A stretch of 64,000 bases of DNA from positions 836,221-900,220 of the forward strand of contig NW_017802658.1 of the NCBI RefSeq assembly GCF_001625305.1, given 5' to 3'. Below the pieces are notes generated by a model. That model was given only the letters and a program-made list of their open reading frames with translations. It made no database searches and was not told where the DNA came from. The DNA is from Branchiostoma belcheri (lineage: Eukaryota; Chordata; Leptocardii; Amphioxiformes; Branchiostomatidae). Positions 35,502 through 46,812 of this stretch are shown piece after piece (the stretch's first letter is position 1; every line of letters starts with the position of its first letter). The translations under genes and the position numbers were made by a program.

Positions 35502-37825
35502 TGACTTACCAACCTGATGAAACTATTAACAGAAGACTATGGGCCATTTTACGTCTATGTATAAAGTCTGTTATGATAATCCTGTATCTATAAATGCTTT
35601 GCATCAGAATATGAAGCTTAGCATCATCTGATAAACCCTAATGTTTAATAATACATGTATAACTTCATTAACATCTATCTGCCAGGTTAAATTTATCTGC
35701 CACTTTAAAAAGCATCTAGATATCTAGTGCTTTAGACACATTTTTAGGGTGGCAAATACATTTGTATAATATGTAACCTGGCAGATGAATGTTAACAGAG
35801 GTTGTATTCAAGCTTCTGGTAGAGTTTTAACTATATTCTACCAGATATTGGTATGAAGAGGGTTAACTAGATCCTCCAATGGCAAGTCTTGATGTATAAG
35901 GCAAGGCTATGAAAGTTCTTTGGGATCGATTTAAAAAGAAGACTGTATTTCCTTCTTATTGTTCTGTTTGTTTTAGGAAGGACAATATGTTAGAAACTAT
36001 GAAAAGGGGATAGGGGAGTATGTGAGATGGGCAGTGAGAAGCCAGAAATTTATGTACAGAGACATTGATATGATGGAAAGAATGTAGTAGTCTAAGAGAG
36101 TATTTGTTTTCAATAACCTGTGTTTGGTTTAGAGACAATTTGTTGTAACATAACAGTTGAGAAATATGACTGAAACAAATTGTTTATCACAAAAATTGCA
36201 AAATGTACATCAACAGTGTATTTTTAGATACATGAAGTGCATACATTTACTCTTGGAACAATACATACTCCATTTGTCATCTAAATACAACTCAAAGTCA
36301 CTGTTTTATGAATTTGATAGGTTTTGGTTACTTAACTATTCAAATGAAAGCATTGAATCTCAGTAACTTACATACCTGTACCACAAGCTTTGTTGACATT
36401 GTGTATTGCTGTAATTCTAATCTTTCATATATTCAGTGAAGTGGTTGATTATTTGTGGCAGCTTTTAATGTTAGTCAATGGCTATGAATTTAAAGTGAAA
36501 CCTTAGTTATTTAAACCTCCACTCCAATTGTAATCCTTTTAACATTTTAGTTGTATTCAGCTAGAAGCACTAAGATGTTTATTCTTTGTCTAAACCTTCA
36601 CATTTAGAAGGCAATTTGAAAAAAAAAAGTTTTTAAAACTTAAATCTTTAAACTGTAAGAAGTAAAAATTGAACATCTGTTTTTCCATTCCTTTATTCAA
36701 TGACTATCTACAGCCAAATTTCTTAAGGGTTACAATTTTGAGGTTTATCTAAGGTTTTACTGAGTTAAAAGTGAATTACATCCATAAAATGTATATATAC
36801 ATATATCTTACAATTATTAGCTCTTCAGTGAAATTAAGTCAGCAGTCTATGATATCATATTTAAAACTAATTATTTCATGAGTTGTAAATTTATTTATTT
36901 GTTGCATGTTGTGTAATGTTTAGTATGGTAGTTGTGTTTTTCAACTGACGATTGGACCATTCCAGTTTGGGGGTGTGGTATTTTGTTGTTTTGAGGGACA
37001 TGCCACTGTTGACTTCGCTGCAAACACCCCTTAGTGAAATTGGTACAGTCCCACTTTTGGTTTGGAAGAGTCTAATATGAAAATAAGGGGTGGTTTGATA
37101 TTGTGGGGTTGGTAATTTTGCTTGCCAAATTTGCGAGTTGTGTTAGGGTTGCTGCTACATGGTGTTTAGTGTATATAGATATAGATGTGCAATTATTTGA
37201 AAATCGCAAATGTTATTGGTTTAATATGACCAGTCTTGGCTATTGTTCCATAGGGAATTGTTACTTGTAAGGCATTATTAAATTTCACTACGATTTTTGT
37301 GAAAAGTAAAGAATTGTACTTGCATTGGAGATGTAGTTTTGAGAAAGGCCCTGTTGGAGTGCCGGCAATACTTGATTGGGTATATCCAGATACACACAAC
37401 TTTTTTTTTTAATGTGCGACAGGTCATGTTTTCTTTGTCTGCAAGTTATTATGTAGAAGGAAGTTAGGAATGTTGTACATGTGAACGGTTAAAAGTTTGA
37501 ATTTCTGGAAAGTCTATTTTTAGGGCGACACTGCACAATAATGTGAGAAAAGGATTGAAGTCATTTCATCATTTTGTCAACACAAAACCTTACTTCAGTA
37601 GTATTTTAGGTTCACATTGCTTCTTGCTTTTGTGTACACAAATTTAGGAGATTTTTAATGGAAGAGGGTCTGCAATGATACAAATGTATGTTAAAGATTT
37701 AACTAGTTTTTCTGAAGTTACAGGCTGTTGTGACAGTTACTACTTACATGTACTTTATGTTCTTTACCACTTGTCAAATACAAAATAAACACTTGCAAAA
37801 ATCGTACTCCCTGCTTCTAAGTCAT
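35502..37825 (+). other. DENND5: DENND5 probable 3'UTR
   Basis: 2.3 kb of AT-rich sequence almost collinear with 44569-46812 plus 51063-51204. Homology between the two copies ends just after the AATAAA at 37784-37789, which fits this being the mature 3' end. No coding exon recognised. Confidence 0.6.
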
Positions 37826-39600
37826 GAATGTTGAAATTTACACTCTACTGTAGGATTTGGAGGATTATGCATAGATATATTACATAAGTTTACAATTTAC
37901 TGGAAGTAAATGCCTACAATGTAATACATGTATTCGAATTCGATTGAAAATATTTCTACTGAGTATGTCTATTGTAGTAAAGGAATAATAAGAGTTTTGT
38001 AATGTATGAATAGTGGGTTTTTAAGAGATTATAGCTTTCTTGCACACTGAAATAGCAGAAATTTTGACAAAAAAAGACCCACATTCAGCCGCTCGCACAA
38101 GCCGTACCATAAATATTTGCCTCAAAATGAACAGATGCAAAAATAAAACGGTTCTTTTCCTATCTATTTGTGATATTCAGGTAGTCAGGGTGAGCCTCAA
38201 GGTCAAGAACAAGAGCGAGAAAGACCTTGAGTAAAACCCCCATAAGAGCCCATCGCGTTTCCCCACTCGCGAAATGGCCAAATCTGGGAATGAGCGAGGC
38301 TTCTTTAGCGAGATACGGGCCTTTCCGGAACAGGAGCCCGAAAACGGGGGTGTGATAGGGGATGAATTTCCGCTTTTCCAATTTCAGAAAAATCAAACTT
38401 TTTGCCTTTTCCGGTGCCCATATTTTCAGAGTATATTCCTAGTAGTATGCTTTATAATCCTGCTAAATGCCTTCGTCCAAATTTGCTTCGTTCTCGAGTT
38501 ATGCGTAAAAATGTGTTTCAGCGATCAGCTGATCGCTTGCAGAACTGAAGTTTTCGCCGTCGAGGGCCGTCAAACTCTGGTCCAATACATTACCATATGA
38601 ATGAAAACCAAGCAGATGTTAGGAAGGAAGATACTATATGTACTACATGTATGTTACTACTTCTCTTCGCAAAAGCATACGCCCCCTTGTTTGTTGCTTT
38701 CTCTGGGTCATTCAGATATCTCAGCTCATGATACCAATTTAATATGAAATAAAGGAATAAATGAGCTGAAGTTTTTGTTTGGCTCCTTTTTCTCTTCCTT
38801 CAATACCACCGTGTGCATGCACCACCATTAGCCCGGTGACCATTCTCTACGAACCGGCTTGGAAGCCACTAGTGTTTAGCCGATCCCCAGTCCGTTTAGC
38901 ACAGGCCTTTCTGACAGTCTAAATTTTCAGCCAACTAGACTAACTGATTACTGCTGTCTCGCAGGCAGTGTAATATAACCCGAACCAGTACGTAAAACGC
39001 TCGGCGCTGGGTGGGCGGGCAACCATTTCAGCACCGCGGAGATATCCGGGAGCCTACGGGGGTTCGGCCACCCTAGGCGAGAGGCGAGCCCAAAACCTGA
39101 ACAAAAAGCTTTACCTGACAGAAAGAACCCCACTTCATATTTCTAACAACGATTTCCTAACTCAGATCATTTCCTCAGCTGAAACGTCCATCATTATTGT
39201 TGTCTAAGGAGCGACAATCATGACAACGGCCGCGGTTGACGGCCATTTAATGTGAAGATCGCCATGGATCAAAAGCGCCCCGGTGCGGCAAAAGTAAATT
39301 ACTGCAGTAGCGCGAGCAAAAATGCCAAGTTATTTTGCTGATATCACTCGACGATTCAACTGACATAAAACAAAGAGAAGGAATTGTTTTGTGTAGACGG
39401 TTTAAATCAAGGGTGAACAAATATCTGACCACGCAGTCATCACTGTAACCCAAAACACGTAAGTGGCTCTCACGAGCCTTGTTTTGAGGTGAATTCTATA
39501 GTAAATAAAAAAAAAAAAAGAAAAAAAAAGAATGCTGTTTTATTCGTCGATTAGTAAGTTTATCGACACTTATCTACGTTTCTAAGGTACAGATTGCGGC
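37826..39600. other. Unique spacer between the DENND5 copies
   Basis: It shows no DENND5 exons. There is a CGATCAGCTGATCG palindrome near 38521, a GC-rich stretch (38940-39110) and an A-rich run (39507-39532) that could be a retrotransposon tail. Open frames here have no recognisable domain. Confidence 0.5.
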
Positions 39601-39615
39601 TAATTAGGCGAACCT

Positions 39616-39780
39616 ACACGCGTTTACAGTAAACGCGATTACAGTAAACGCGTTTACAGTACACGCGTTTACAGCACACGCGTTTACAGTACACGCGTTT
39701 ACAGTACACGCGTTTACACCACACGCGTTTACAGTACACGCGTTTACAGTACACGCGTTTACAGCACACGCGTTTACAGT
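39616..39780. repeat. 15-bp minisatellite truncated by the first gap
   Basis: About eleven units of ACACGCGTTTACAGT run directly into the N gap, so the true length is unknown. Variants include AAACGCGATTACAGT at the outer edge and CACC or GC changes within. Each unit carries an ACGCGT palindrome. Confidence 0.9.
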
Positions 39781-39800
39781 NNNNNNNNNNNNNNNNNNNN
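39781..39800. other. Assembly gap (20 N)
   Basis: Twenty Ns sit between the 15-bp minisatellite and the middle of an exon-18 repeat unit, so the join is not sequenced. Confidence 1.
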
Positions 39801-40180
39801 ATCGGCCATGACAACAGTGGACTGATGCCCAACCCCACACTGTGTGTGAATGTACTGTCCCCTAATGATATATCCCCTAACACACTGTTACTGTACTTCC
39901 CCCAGCATAAGAACCTGGGCCTGATGACCACCCTGCGTATCGGCCATGACAACAGTGGACTGATGCCCAACCCCACACTGTGTGTGAATGTACTGTCCCC
40001 TAATGATATATCCCCTCACACAGTGTTACTGTACTTCCCCCAGCATAAGAACCTGGGCCTGATGACCACCCTGCGTATCGGCCATGACAACAGTGGACTG
40101 ATGCCCAACCCCACACTGTGTGTGAATGTACTGTCCCCTAATGATATATCCCTCACACACTGTTACTGTACTTCCCCCAG
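39801..40180 (+). repeat. Tandem array of exon 18 acceptor plus half-exon (137-138 bp units)
   Basis: Units begin at 39906, 40044 and 40181, each preceded by CTTCCCCCAG and encoding [20 protein letters not shown]. All but the last then switch to PNPTLCVNVL intron-like sequence instead of KWMVEY. A fourth, partial unit begins at the gap. Only the 40181 unit has the full exon and a proper donor, so the others are pseudo-exons with good acceptors. Confidence 0.85.
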
Positions 40181-40299
40181 CATAAGAACCTGGGCCTGAT
40201 GACCACCCTGCGTATCGGCCATGACAACAGTGGACTGATGCCCAAATGGATGGTGGAGTACATCCTGGTTAGGAACGAGGTCACAGGTCACACATACAA
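40181..40299 (+). CDS. DENND5 copy 2, exon 18'
   Basis: Identical to exon 18 over 119 nt. Phase 0 in, 2 out. It is the last and only complete unit of the exon-18 tandem array. Confidence 0.88.
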
Positions 40300-43200
40300 G
40301 TAAGACAGTCTTTTTTCTTACTCACAAGAGTTTGCCGTAAAGTTTTAGATCAGCAAGACATTTTTGGGGCCAACTTGTAAACCTAGGTTTAAAACACCAG
40401 TATGATACCAACTTTAACACCCACATGTGTGTACATGTACATTTTGTATGTGATAGCCTGGCTATTATCATTAAACATTGTAGAGCCACCACAATCGCCT
40501 AGTGTGTTTTGATCCCCAACCAAGTCATATCAGTCCTGTACACTATACCTACATGTACATGTATACCAGTGCGTCCAAATAAGCGAGTGGCTAGCCAAGC
40601 AGACACAAGATTCAGAGGTCCCAGGTTCAATCCATGGCATTCCTGGCTAGACATTACACATGTATGTCCTAAGGAAAGGCACTTTATAGACTTTCCTGTG
40701 GGTACCTGACTTTGGTTGATGAGGTAAAAGACAGTGGAAGGAGAGAGATGGGATCCACCTTCCAATACTATGCCCCAGTTGCTGTGGATTAACGACCCTC
40801 TGTCCCTATGGCCTGAAACAGGCTACATGACTTAGTCTACCCTTACCTTTTCCTATACACCATGTGCTGAGAGAAGGGCCTTAACTGAACTCATTGTATA
40901 CATTGTACAGGTTCCAGTGTGGTCGGTGGCTGGGGAAGGGAGTGGATGACGGCAGTCTGGAGAGACTGTTGGTGGGAGAACTGCTGAGAAAACCTGTCGA
41001 CACTGAAGGTAGGGCAGTCGGTTTAACCCCTAGTGTGCCAAGGACTGGGAAACAGGGGTACCACATATTAGACTATGTTGTTACTTGGGAAGATAAAGGT
41101 TAAAAACAAAATTGTTCGCTAGATTTGTTGAAAGGGGCTTCCAATATGGTAGTTGCTAGCATGCCATGATCTTTTGTCTGTAATTTGTTCAGTACAAACC
41201 AGAAAGCAGATTCTAAAGTTATAGCAAATTTAGCATTTTACTTACTGGTAGTTGCATGTGGTTTTCTATGTACATGTAATTGCTATACTTTTAGAAGTTT
41301 GTTATACATTGTGTAAAGCATGCAGAAAATGCATGATTTCTTTCAATCTTTGTTGTTTCCTTTTCTGGACGATTCTTACCTGCTTGGCCTTTTCTCCTCT
41401 GCCTTGAAGGAGTTCAGTCTTTCCTTTATCCTTGTGTTCTGCCTTGTTTCTCCGAAGTAGTTCGGACTTCTTGGGTGCACCAGCTTCCCTCACCTATAGA
41501 AGGTACTTTTGAACCATCTTTTTTGGTTCACTTCTGTGCATGCTATGTCTAATTTTTATCGATGACTACAATACAAGTCTTTTTTTTAGCAAGGCATAGG
41601 TAGTTTTCATGTGAGTGTACATGTTTTTGTATGTAGCTGACTTTTTCACAGAAAATTCTGTATTCTTAGCTTCAAAGAATCAATTATTCTTCTGTCAAAG
41701 AGTGAAGATTTTTTGATGATGACAAAAGTACTTTTGTCTACTTCATTAGCAGTCAAATAATAAAGTTTTTTTCAGTCAAAGAATGGTGTTTTCTTTACCA
41801 TTTCAAATGTCAGTTTTTTTATACCTTGCTTTGCTGTAAACTTAACATCATCATAACTCCAAACCCCTGAGTACTGCCACTAAGAATTCAAAACTAAAGT
41901 TCAACTTTCTTTTCCTCTCCAGAGCTGCTGAAGAAATGCCGTACACCGCCTGGATCTAGATCCAGATCACCTGTGGGGATTGATCTACCCAAAATCAGTG
42001 AGTGTCATCTTTACTTCCCAAAGATCCTTCCACATTGTTGCAGCTAAAGTTCTCTGCATTTAGGCGATTGTGATATTCTTTATTGAAAGAAATGACATTC
42101 TTGTAACATGTTCTGTTCCCTTCCCCAGGACTGGCCTTGCCACAGATACAGGAGATGGTGGGAGATGCTGTCAACAACATTGTCAAACACTTCTACAAAC
42201 CAGAGAAGGAGGTACAGTCCTATCAATGACTGTGTTCTGTTATTATTGTATCTTATTTTCTACCTTAGCAGTTCAGGTCTAAACTGCTAGAAGGCACTCA
42301 TGTTCTTTCATCACCTTTGTGACCATGAAGTATATCTCCAGTAGGTTTTGCCTTGTCTGTGTATTTGTATGGGAAAGAACTGATAAGCCACACAAGACAC
42401 TGCCCTTACCATGATACCAGAGTGCTATACCTTCGATTGTCTCTCAAAAATGAAGAATGTCTACTAAGATATACACAGCTAGATGCTACGCTAACCATTA
42501 TAGACAAAATTATGATTCAGTGAACCCAAGTTTTTCTAAACTGTTTGATATGTTGTTATACAGAGAGGCAGCCTGACCCTCCTGTTGTGTGGTGAGAACG
42601 GGCTAGTGGAGTCCCTGGAACAGGTCTTCCTGTACGGCTTCAAGTCTTCACGACTCTTCAGGAACAAGTTCTTTGTCTGGGACTTCATAGGTAAAGTTGT
42701 ATTTGAGTCTTAAACACTGCTCAGAAGGCTGGTTTTGAAACTCAAAACTTTGACTGTCTGTTATAGGCTTTAAAAGGAAACTTCAATACATGTCACGTAG
42801 ATGAATACATGTGATGGTTTTCAATTCATTCTTTTGATAAAAGTAGCCCTTTTAGATCAACAAAATGCATCATGTTGTCTTGTACAACATGTACATTGTA
42901 TGTATGTATGTATGTATGTATTTTCTCTAGCTGTTACAGAATGACTAAATATTGTATAATCAGAGTAAAATTTCTAGCAACCTGTCAATGTCAGATTCAG
43001 ATGTTGCAGTTGCTCTGTTCTACATGTAGTCTTGCTAGTGCAATCATACCATTTACGATGTATCTTTCGTAAGTAACCAATCAGTCAGTCATAAAACTAG
43101 CCACTACAATACGTTACATTACATTGCATTGCATTGCTGGAAATCTACAAATTAGAGCCACTTTAGCGCTATATAGCATGAGAAAACTGAATTTCCAGAC

Positions 43201-44167
43201 GTCTAACTGATGATTACCTGATCTCTTATTTCCCACCCAGGAAAAGTCTACACCTACTTCCAGAGTATAGACAGTGATGAGGAGGGTTCTCGGGACTCAG
43301 TCCAGGTGAGACAGTCCAGGAAGTCTCTGTGTCGTCTGGTGGAGAAGATCAACGCACACTCCACCAGTATGGGCAAGGACGAGAAGTTCAAACTACTGGT
43401 GTGTCTCGGAGCAAGGTGCGAAGACTTCAACTCTGTTTTCACATTGATCTAGACATTTTTAAAGGCATCCAGTGCAGTTTTTAGGGCTTGGAAACCTGAT
43501 TTTTCAAATCCAATATTCTAGTAATTTATCTACATGTACATACTGAGTTGAAACCACAGTGACCCAGTGCATATTGACCCTCTAGGAGCAAAAATTCCCA
43601 AAATTCTGACAGAAAATTGTTACTGGAAGGGCCCTTTGCTGATTTTTAGGGTAACGTACCACCCAGAAAATAAAGGACTAATTTTTTTGCTCAGTTTCTT
43701 CCTCTTCTTCTTCTTCTCCAAACCATGACCTCTGACCTGACCAATGACATGATTTGCTGACGTCTGGTGTTGGGTTACATAATGTTGCAATTTCATGGTC
43801 TGCTCTGCTCCTGTCACCATATACTAGTAGTACATGTGATTGAGTAAGAATTAACAGAGCAGACCATGTCTGAAGGTAAACAAATGCATTACTTCTCTAG
43901 TATTAAAGTGATTTACAGTATGTTGCACCAATCAGTGTACAGTCAGAACAGTCTGTAAATATCTATCTCCTTGCTCCCTCCAGAGACCACCTGCTGGACC
44001 AGTGGATCCCCCTCATTGTGGCCACGCCCGTCACCCTGTCCATGTACGAGGAGACGTCCTTCCTCAGGGACGAGGCCATGGTCCAGTTCCTCGTTTCCAT
44101 CCTCCAGTCTCTCAAGGAGTTCAACATCCTGCTGGAGTCCTCCATCATGAGTGGCCTAGACGTCTGA
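40181..44167 (+). CDS. Second, 5'-incomplete DENND5 copy (exons 18'-24')
   Basis: Seven exons identical in size, phase and order to DENND5 exons 18-24: 40181-40299, 40911-41008, 41923-41997, 42129-42211, 42564-42690, 43241-43415 and 43984-44167. They encode the C-terminal half of PLAT, the linker and RUN2. There is no frameshift or premature stop. I counted 13 synonymous codon differences and one replacement (Q to R in exon 23'). No exons 1-17 exist between 37826 and 40181, so on this scaffold it has no start. It is either the other allele misassembled in tandem or a young partial duplication. If transcribed from the upstream gene it could serve as alternative 3' exons. Confidence 0.85.
40568..40815 (+). 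mobile_element. tRNA-derived SINE, full head, in intron 18'
   Basis: The A-box-like GCGAGTGGCTAGCCAAG and B-box-like CAGGTTCAATCCATGG are spaced as in tRNA. They are followed by AAGGAAAGGCACTT and a body with GGTAAAAGACAGTGGAAGGA. It is the most complete of three related copies (others at 10520 and 31490). Confidence 0.65.
40911..41008 (+). CDS. DENND5 copy 2, exon 19'
   Basis: Same protein as exon 19 with one silent change (GAG to GAA). Phase 2 in, 1 out. Confidence 0.88.
41380..41493 (-). other. Antisense exon-like segment, second copy
   Basis: Same 114-nt minus-strand segment as 32203-32316, without a single difference and with the same acceptor and donor. Single-base changes occur just outside it (for example GACAATTC to GACGATTC). 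Confidence 0.35.
41923..41997 (+). CDS. DENND5 copy 2, exon 20'
   Basis: Same protein as exon 20 with two silent changes. The donor is the consensus GTGAGT, against GTCAGT in copy 1. Confidence 0.86.
42129..42211 (+). CDS. DENND5 copy 2, exon 21'
   Basis: Same protein as exon 21 with one silent change (ATC to ATT). Phase 1 in, 0 out. Confidence 0.88.
42564..42690 (+). CDS. DENND5 copy 2, exon 22'
   Basis: Same protein as exon 22 with one silent change (TTT to TTC). Phase 0 in, 1 out. Confidence 0.88.
43241..43415 (+). CDS. DENND5 copy 2, exon 23'
   Basis: Differs from exon 23 by three silent codons and one replacement, Q to R in the acidic/serine segment (GSQDS to GSRDS). Donor GTGCGA. Phase 1 in, 2 out. 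Confidence 0.87.
43463..43735 (+). mobile_element. Repeat related to the 10717-11068 MITE, in intron 23'
   Basis: It starts AGGCATCCAGTGCAGTTTTT after a TTAA. It then follows the reverse complement of 10838-11066 (shared TTTTAGGGCTTGG, GAGTTGAAACCAC, AGGGCCCTT) and continues into a CTTCTTCTTCTCCAAACCA tail that also appears inverted near 54740. It is absent from copy 1, so it inserted after the two copies separated. Confidence 0.6.
43984..44167 (+). CDS. DENND5 copy 2, exon 24' (stop)
   Basis: Same protein as exon 24 with five silent codon changes. Stop TGA at 44165-44167. Phase 2 in. Confidence 0.88.
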
Positions 44168-44405
44168 ACAAGGCTATAACATCCTGCTGGAGTCCTCCAT
44201 CATGACGTCTGAACAAGGCTATAACATTCTGCTGGAGTCCTCCATCATGACGTCTGAACAAGGCTATAACATCCTGCTGGAGTCCTCCATCATGACGTCT
44301 GAACAAGGCTATAACATCCTGCTGGAGGCCTCCATCACGACGTCTGAACAAGGCTATAACATCCTGCTGGAGGCCTCCATCATGACCGGTCTGAACAAGG
44401 CTATG
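44168..44405 (+). repeat. 45-bp stop-codon-region repeat, copy 2 (five units)
   Basis: Same unit as 35056-35355 but five rather than six repeats. A distinct last unit ends GACCGGTCTGAACAAGGCTATGG. Confidence 0.88.
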
Positions 44406-44407
44406 GG

Positions 44408-44568
44408 CTGAATAAAGAGACTCTTTTTACACAACCAAGTGTTTTATTCAGTTGACGTTTCGGTGACCGTCTGTCAGAACTGCCCTGAGGAAGGTGACAG
44501 ACGGTCACCGAAACGTCGGCTGAGTAAAACACTCGGTTGTATAAAAAAAAAAGAGTTTCTTTATTCAG
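44408..44568. mobile_element. Hairpin MITE, copy 2, better preserved
   Basis: The ends CTGAATAAAGAGACTC and GAGTTTCTTTATTCAG are inverted. The inner hairpin GACGTTTCGGTGACCGTCTG / CAGACGGTCACCGAAACGTC is nearly perfect around CCCTGAGGAAGG. In copy 1 part of this inner arm is lost. Confidence 0.75.
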
Positions 44569-46812
44569 TGACTTACCAACCTGATGAAACTATATTCATG
44601 GAAGACTATGGGCCATTTTACATCTATTGTATAAAGTCTGTTATGAACTTAATGATAATCCTGTATCTATAAATGCTTTGCATCAGAATACGAAGCTTAG
44701 CATCATCTGAAAAACCCTAATGTTTAATAATACATGTATAACTTCGTTAACATTTATCTGCCAGGTTAAATTTATCTGCCACTTTAAAAAGCATCTAGAT
44801 GTCTAGTGCTTTAGACACATTTTTAGGGTGGCAAATACATTTGTATATTATGTAACCTGGCAGATGAATGTTAATAACAGAGGTTGTATTCGAGCTTCTG
44901 GTATAATTTTAACTATATTCTACCAGAACTTGGTATGAAGAGGGTTAACTAGAGCCTTCAATGGCAAGTCTTGATGTATAAGGAAAGTTCTTTGGGATCG
45001 ATTTAAAAAGAAGATGTAATTTGACTGTATTTCCTTCATATTGTTCTGTTTGTTTTAAGAAGGAAAATATGTTATGAACTATGAAAAGGGACTAGGGGAG
45101 TATGTGATGTGGGCAGTGAGAAGCCAGAAATTTATGTACAGAGACATTGATATGATGGAAAGAAGGTAGTAGTCTAAGAGAGTATTTGTTTCGAATAACC
45201 TGTGTTTGGTTAGGATACAATTATATCACAGCATTTGTTGTAACATAACAGTTGAGAAATATGACTGAAACAAATTGTTTATCACAAAAACTGCAACATG
45301 TACATCAACAGTGTATATTTAGATACATAAAGTGCATACATTTACTCTTGGAACAATATATACACCATTTGTCATCTAAATACAACTCAAAGTCACTGTT
45401 TCATGAATTTGATAGATTTTGGTTACTTAACTATTCAAATGAAAGCATTGAATCTCAGTGACTTTCAGTGTCTATACATACATTATGTACCTGTACCACA
45501 AGCTTTGTTGACATTGTGTATTGCTGTAATTCTAATCTTTCATATATTTAGTGAAGTGGTTGATTATTTGTGGCAGCTTTTTATGTTAGTCAATGGCTAT
45601 GAATTTTAAAGTGAAACCTTAGTTGTTTAAACCTTTGTTTAATTGTAATCCTTTCAACATTTTAGTTGTATTCAGCTAAAAGCACTAAGATGTTTATTCT
45701 TTGTCTAAACTTTCACATTTAGAAGGCAAATTGCAAAAAAGTTTTTAAAACTTAAATCTTTAAACCATCAGGAGTAAAAATTGAACATCTGTTTTTCCAT
45801 TCCTTCATTCAATGACTATCTACAGCCAAATTTCTTAAGGGTTACAATTTTGAGGTTTATCTAAGGTTTTACTGAGTTTAAAGTGAACTACATCCATAAA
45901 ATGTATATATACATATATCTTACAATTATTAGCTCTTCAGTGAAATTAAGTTAGCAGTCTATGATATCATATTTAAAACTAATTATTGCATCAGTTGTAA
46001 ATTTATTTATTTGTTGCATGTTGTGTAATGTTTAGTAGTTGTGTTTTTCAACTGACGATTGGACCATTCCAGTTTGGGGGTGTGGTATTTTGTTGTTTTG
46101 AGGGACATGCCACTGTTGACTTCGCTGCAAACACCCCTTAGTGAAATTGGTACAGTCCCACATTTGGTTTGGAAGAGTCTAATATGAAAATAGGGGTGTT
46201 TTGATATCCTGGGGTTGGTAATTTTGCTTGCCAAGTTTGCGAGTTGTGTTAGGGTTGCTGCTACATGGTGTTTAGTGTATATAGATATAGATGTGCAATT
46301 ATTTGACAATAACTTAATGTGATTGGTTTAATATGACCGGTCTTGGCTATTGTTCCATAGGGAATTGTTACTTGTAAGGCATTATCAAATTTCACTACGA
46401 TTTTTGTGAAAAGTAAAGAATTGTACTTGCATTGGAGGTGTAGTAACTTTCGAGAAAGGCCCTGTTGGAGTGCCTGCAATACTTGATTGGGTATATCCAG
46501 ATACACACAACTTTTTTTTTTTTAATGTGCGACAGGTCATGTTTTCTTTGTCTACAAGTTATTATGTAGAAGGAAGTTAGGAATGTTGTACATGTGAACG
46601 GTTAAAAGTTTGAATTTCTGGAAAGTCTATTTTTAGGGCGACACTGCACAATAATGTGAGAAAAGGAATGAAGTCATTTCATCACTTTGTCAACACAAAA
46701 CCTTACTTCAGTAGTATTTTAGATTCACATTGCTTCTTGCTCTTGTGTACACAAATCTAGGAGATTTTTAATGGAAGAGGGTCTGCGATGGTACAAATGT
46801 TTGTTGAAGATA
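44569..46812 (+). other. 3'UTR-equivalent of DENND5 copy 2
   Basis: Collinear with 35502-37690. It stops at the foldback insertion and resumes at 51063. No exon recognised. Confidence 0.6.

Larger units (their letters stand above)
30970..37825 (+). repeat. Duplicated segment, copy 1 (DENND5 exons 18-24 and 3'UTR)
   Basis: Collinear with 39801-46812 and 51063-51204 across seven exons, their introns and the 3'UTR. Exons differ at roughly 1.7% of sites by my count (15 of 861 nt); introns differ more and carry unique insertions in each copy. Confidence 0.9.

Noticed and set aside
39507-39532. A-run as proof of a processed retrogene
   Set aside because: No coding sequence precedes it.
39616-39780. 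CRISPR-like array
   Set aside because: Units are contiguous 15-mers with no spacers, in animal DNA; a minisatellite.
43620-43820. Lysine-rich antisense frame [12 protein letters not shown]
   Set aside because: Produced by a CTTCTTCTT tract in a dispersed repeat also found at 54749.
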